DNA of 8,620 bases, from positions 52,811 through 61,430 of the forward strand of contig DDEI01000016.1 of the NCBI GenBank assembly GCA_002336675.1. The letters run 5' to 3'. The translations under genes were made by a program, and so were the position numbers. Of the stretch, positions 5,520-8,620 are shown in pieces; the first letter of the stretch is position 1; each line of letters starts with the position of its first letter. A model generated the notes under the pieces. It searched no databases. It saw nothing but the letters and a program-made list of their open reading frames with translations, and was not told the DNA's origin. This stretch comes from Flavobacteriales bacterium UBA1958. Lineage in GTDB: Bacteria; Bacteroidota; Bacteroidia; Flavobacteriales_D; Sanyastnellaceae.

Positions 5520-7010
5520 ATGAAGAAATCAGTTGTTTTCCTACTTTCAGTGTTAGCTTTTATAAGCATATCCTTTGCTGAGGATAACACATTTTTAGAC
5601 CGTTCCTACTGGAAATCTAATCCATCTATAGCTGATATTAACCAGAGAATAGCCGAGGGTCATGATGTGACGGATATGAACGAATATGCCTTTGATGCAG
5701 TATCCTATGCACTTATAGAGAAAGTGGATAATAACACTATAAAACACCTACTTTCTTTTGAAGGAAACGGAGCCAATAAGCTCACTCATGATGGTAGGAC
5801 ATATGTTTTCTGGGCAGCCTACCGGTCCAATTTAGAAATCATGAAATACCTTTTAAGTAAGGGTGCTAAAACAAATATAATTGACAGCCATGGCTATTCG
5901 TTACTCAACTTTTGTGGTGTAACTGGCCAAATAGATAAGCGCATTTATCAATTCTGCTTAGAAAATGGTTCCAATCTATCTGAAAAAAACAATGAGGGAG
6001 CTAACTGCCTCCTTTTAATCATTCCGTTTATTACAGACTTCACTCTCATAGACTTTTTTATAGAAAATGGAGGCTCTTATAAAGATACAGATAGGTATGG
6101 AAACGGTCTTTTTAATTACGGTTCTAAACGTGGAAACATAGATCTACTGAATTATTTAGCTAGGAAAGGGGTGGATACAAATGTGACAGACACTGAAGGT
6201 GAGAATGCTTTTTTTAAAGCAGCTTATGGAACTAGAGGGCACTCCAACACCATAGAAATTTTCGAGTATTTAACTTTGCTGGGGACTGATATAAAAGCGG
6301 TTAATATTCATGGAAAGAACATACTACATATCTCATCTAGCTCTAATGAACATATAGAAGTGATAGAGTATCTACTAAAACTTGGCCTAGACCCGCATTT
6401 AAAAGACATTCAAAGAAACACTGCTTTTCATTTGGCATCTTCTGGTAACAGTCTAGAAATAGTTACCCATTTGCATAATCACACCAATAATTCTTTTCAA
6501 ACTAATGAAAACGGGCACACCCCTTTAGATTTAGCTGTGGCGAACAATTCTCCTGAGGTAGTTAAATTACTAGTTTCTAATTACGTGTTGCAAAGCGCTG
6601 AAGAAACCTACAATCCCGAAATAGCTCACCTACTCATTTCGCAGTTCCGTGAATCTAAGGCAGACGAGTTTTATAAAAAGCTCGAAATATTAAAGTCTAT
6701 GGACGTAGATTTCAACATAAGAAATCAGAAAGGTCAAACCATTATTCATGCTGCTGTGCTTAAAAATAACCTAGACTTAATAAGGGTGATGGAGAAACTG
6801 GGAGTAGATATAAATGCTGCTGATAATGAAGGCCTCACTTCACTGCACCTGGCCAGCATGAAAGCTCATAATATGGAGGTACTGAAGTTACTAACCGAAT
6901 TAGGGGCAGACACTTCCCTAAAGACAAGCTTCGGAGAGAGCACTTTAGAGTTAGCCATGGAAAATGAACTTCTACCCTATTCTAAAACACTAGTTAAATT
7001 GCTAAAATGA
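5520..7010 (+). CDS. Exported ankyrin-repeat protein
   Basis: This 496-residue protein has an N-terminal signal peptide (residues 1-20, M-K-K-S-V-V-F-L-L-S core, ending S-F-A before E21), so it is probably periplasmic. The rest is an ankyrin solenoid of roughly 12 repeats from about residue 55 to 496. Good examples are 91-122 (D-G-R-T-Y-V-F-W-A-A), 265-296 (G-K-N-I-L-H-I-S), 332-361 (G-H-T-P-L-D-L-A-V), 405-436 (G-Q-T-I-I-H-A-A-V) and 438-469 (G-L-T-S-L-H-L-A-S). The stretch 362-400 is degenerate. Ankyrin solenoids bind other proteins and have no catalytic role, so this is likely a scaffold or chaperone for other envelope proteins of the operon. Its ATG lies two bases after the DUF6607 stop, and its TGA overlaps the next ATG (ATGA at 7007-7010), so translation is tightly coupled. 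Confidence 0.88.
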   Translation: MKKSVVFLLSVLAFISISFAEDNTFLDRSYWKSNPSIADINQRIAEGHDVTDMNEYAFDAVSYALIEKVDNNTIKHLLSFEGNGANKLTHDGRTYVFWAAYRSNLEIMKYLLSKGAKTNIIDSHGYSLLNFCGVTGQIDKRIYQFCLENGSNLSEKNNEGANCLLLIIPFITDFTLIDFFIENGGSYKDTDRYGNGLFNYGSKRGNIDLLNYLARKGVDTNVTDTEGENAFFKAAYGTRGHSNTIEIFEYLTLLGTDIKAVNIHGKNILHISSSSNEHIEVIEYLLKLGLDPHLKDIQRNTAFHLASSGNSLEIVTHLHNHTNNSFQTNENGHTPLDLAVANNSPEVVKLLVSNYVLQSAEETYNPEIAHLLISQFRESKADEFYKKLEILKSMDVDFNIRNQKGQTIIHAAVLKNNLDLIRVMEKLGVDINAADNEGLTSLHLASMKAHNMEVLKLLTELGADTSLKTSFGESTLELAMENELLPYSKTLVKLLK

Positions 7011-7489
7011 AAATCTCAAACTTTATACTAATTGTACTAGCATTTGGAGTATTAGCAGCTTTTACCAGCCAAAACATTACTTCGAATTACAAATGTATGA
7101 TTCAATTAAAGAACTACACTGGCGAAGGTGCTTATGTTATCGTCTCTATTCTGGACTCTCATGAGGAGTACAGCGAAACACTTTACGTGCAGGGAGAAGA
7201 TAAAGACTGGTTCAACGAAATCAGCGAATGGTGGAAATTTTACGGCAAGTACCGCCCTAATTTAGATGCTATTACTGGAGCAACTGTTAGTGGAGGTGAG
7301 CGAACTATCAATCTGATAAAGATCCCAACAGACAAGATAGACGCAGGTTACTATCTCCGTTTTGAGACTGCAGTAGAAGATCAAGAATATTACACTACCG
7401 ACTTACAACTTGAGTTGACCACAGAAAATTTGACTCAAAAGAGAGAGGGTTCTGGATTCATACGCTATGTGAAAATAATAGCTCAATAA
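7007..7489 (+). CDS. Exported DUF2271 protein with a candidate FMN-attachment motif
   Basis: This 160-residue protein has an N-terminal hydrophobic signal segment (residues 5-20, followed by S-Q-N), so it is probably periplasmic. The DUF2271 fold is suggested by the N-Y-T-G-E-G-A-Y-V-I-V-S-I-L-D strand pair (36-50), T-L-Y-V-Q-G-E-D-K-D-W (58-68), paired W75-W76, and the conserved D-A-I-T-G-A-T-V-S at residues 87-95 (bases 7265-7291). That segment fits D-x-x-(S/T)-G-A-(T/S)-x-(S/T), the pattern ApbE flavin transferases recognise in NqrC/RnfG-type proteins, with T93 the likely attachment residue. DUF2271 genes often sit beside PepSY-TM genes in iron-related clusters (recalled family knowledge). 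The start overlaps the ankyrin stop by four bases, and the PepSY gene begins 16 bases after its stop. Flavinylation is inferred, not shown. Confidence 0.82.
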   Translation: MKISNFILIVLAFGVLAAFTSQNITSNYKCMIQLKNYTGEGAYVIVSILDSHEEYSETLYVQGEDKDWFNEISEWWKFYGKYRPNLDAITGATVSGGERTINLIKIPTDKIDAGYYLRFETAVEDQEYYTTDLQLELTTENLTQKREGSGFIRYVKIIAQ

Positions 7490-7505
7490 AACAGAATTTA
7501 CCTAA

Positions 7506-8620
7506 ATGACAGTCTCTATTTGGAGATACAGCCACTTGGCACTTTTCTTAATATCGTCACTGTTTTTAATAGCAGCCGCCCTCTCAGGTCTAATTCTATC
7601 TTTCGACCCTATTTCCGAGGAATTTAAATCAGAACATAATAGCGGTTTGTCAGAGATAAATCTCTCGGAACTTATTCAGTCTGTCAACTCTAATTTTGAT
7701 GAGACGTTCACAGTAGAGATAGACGATAACAGTTTTATAAAAGCCTCTATAATTATAGAGGGTGAAAGTAAGCAAATCTATTTAAGCCCAATTACTTGGA
7801 AGCAGATAGGTAACGTAAGAGAAAAAAATTCATTTTTCCAATTCGTTACTAATTTTCATCGCTCTCTTTTTCTTAAGACCACAGGCCGACTTTTGGTAGG
7901 TATATTTTCATTTTTTCTTCTCTTAATAGCATTTTCTGGCATATTTCTTTTAGCCAGGCGCCATGGCGGATTTAGACATCTATTTTCTAAAGTGCATAAA
8001 GATGAGCCTAGCTCCTATTGGCACGTAAAAATGAGCCGATGGTTTTTCATTCCTATTGTGATTATATCGGTATCTGGTGTTTTTCTTTCGGCTGAGAGGT
8101 TTTCTCTCCTACCCACTTGTAAGAATGAAGAAGAAAGCCCTAAAAGCCAGTGGAGTGGTAAAAATGCACTTGATCTTATAACCCTTGCTGATATAACTAA
8201 GCTAGAGTTTCCATTTTCTGAGGATGAGGATGAGTACTTTCTAATAGACCATCATTCAGGAAAACTCAAAGTAAACCAGTTTAACGGAGAAGTAGTGCTT
8301 ATGAAAAGCTTTCGTAACATGCATTACCTAACTAACTGGATGTCTTTTATGCACACTGGAGAAGGCAGCATTATCTGGTCTGCTATCCTCATGCTGACTT
8401 CTTTAGCAATTCTGTTTTTTATGATTTCTGGATTTTCTGTTTTTTTAAAGAGACGGTCAAAATCTCTGTCTAAACTCGAAACACAAACTGATAAAACTAC
8501 AGCTCAAATCATTATACTAGTAGGCTCAGAGAGCGGAAACACTCTAGAGCTAGCTCATGAACTGTTTAACTCTTTCGTAGCAAATGATAAAAAAGTCTAC
8601 ATCACTGGGCTTAATACCTA
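7506..8620 (+). CDS. PepSY-TM membrane protein fused to a flavodoxin domain, 3'-truncated by the window edge
   Basis: The frame opens at ATG 7506 and runs without a stop to the window end; 371 codons are visible. Four membrane helices are apparent at about residues 11-32, 129-150, 179-195 and 288-314. The 151-178 loop (R-R-H-G-G-F-R-H) and the K-R-R-S-K after helix 4 are positively charged, indicating cytosolic sides. Histidines H10, H118, H173 and H283 each lie just before a helix, as in PepSY-TM (PiuB-like) proteins, and could ligate two hemes. From residue 334 a flavodoxin domain starts (I-I-I-L-V-G-S-E-S-G-N-T at 335-346), and G-S-E-S-G-N-T is its FMN phosphate-binding loop. Homologues continue into an FNR-like FAD/NAD(P)H reductase module, which would lie outside the window. 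The likely role is moving electrons from cytosolic NAD(P)H across the inner membrane, probably for iron or heme reduction. Confidence 0.88.
   Translation, partial: MTVSIWRYSHLALFLISSLFLIAAALSGLILSFDPISEEFKSEHNSGLSEINLSELIQSVNSNFDETFTVEIDDNSFIKASIIIEGESKQIYLSPITWKQIGNVREKNSFFQFVTNFHRSLFLKTTGRLLVGIFSFFLLLIAFSGIFLLARRHGGFRHLFSKVHKDEPSSYWHVKMSRWFFIPIVIISVSGVFLSAERFSLLPTCKNEEESPKSQWSGKNALDLITLADITKLEFPFSEDEDEYFLIDHHSGKLKVNQFNGEVVLMKSFRNMHYLTNWMSFMHTGEGSIIWSAILMLTSLAILFFMISGFSVFLKRRSKSLSKLETQTDKTTAQIIILVGSESGNTLELAHELFNSFVANDKKVYITGLNT

Overview
The window comes from an AT-rich member of the Bacteroidota, most likely a marine-type flavobacterium. The evidence is the promoter grammar (TAnnTTTG -7 elements and no Shine-Dalgarno signals of note), a large insertion-bearing signal peptidase I followed directly by a WbqC-family gene, and a ribosomal protein S16 with a long Ala/Glu-rich tail. 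All recognisable genes lie on the + strand.

Region 1 (1-1976) is housekeeping: the 3' part of lepB, whose true start lies left of the window, and a WbqC-family gene one base downstream. A 480-base AT-rich non-coding stretch follows and ends in the promoter and short leader of rpsP. Region 2 (2388-3909) holds rpsP, which encodes an S16 of 273 residues (bacterial S16 is usually about 80-90) with a tandemly repeated C-terminal tail. A strong intrinsic terminator follows, and then rimM, which has its own promoter so close to the ATG that the mRNA may be leaderless. About 600 bases with no recognisable gene separate this from region 3.

Region 3 (about 4483-8620, running off the right edge) is the most interesting part. 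It is a tightly packed operon of four envelope genes: an exported DUF6607 protein, an exported ankyrin-repeat protein, an exported DUF2271 protein, and a PepSY-TM membrane protein fused to a flavodoxin domain (truncated by the window end). The promoter has good -33 and -7 elements, and a perfect 10+10 bp palindrome sits on the predicted transcription start. That layout is expected for an operator of a metal-dependent repressor of the DtxR or Fur type. The membrane protein has four histidines placed in two pairs, one near each membrane face, which suggests two transmembrane hemes. The DUF2271 protein carries D-A-I-T-G-A-T-V-S, which fits the motif that ApbE enzymes use to attach FMN covalently. 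Together these features suggest an electron-transfer path from cytosolic NAD(P)H through flavodoxin and hemes to a periplasmic flavoprotein, perhaps for reducing ferric iron or heme iron. The ankyrin and DUF6607 proteins would be periplasmic partners of unknown role. The pathway is inferred from sequence motifs and gene order, not demonstrated.
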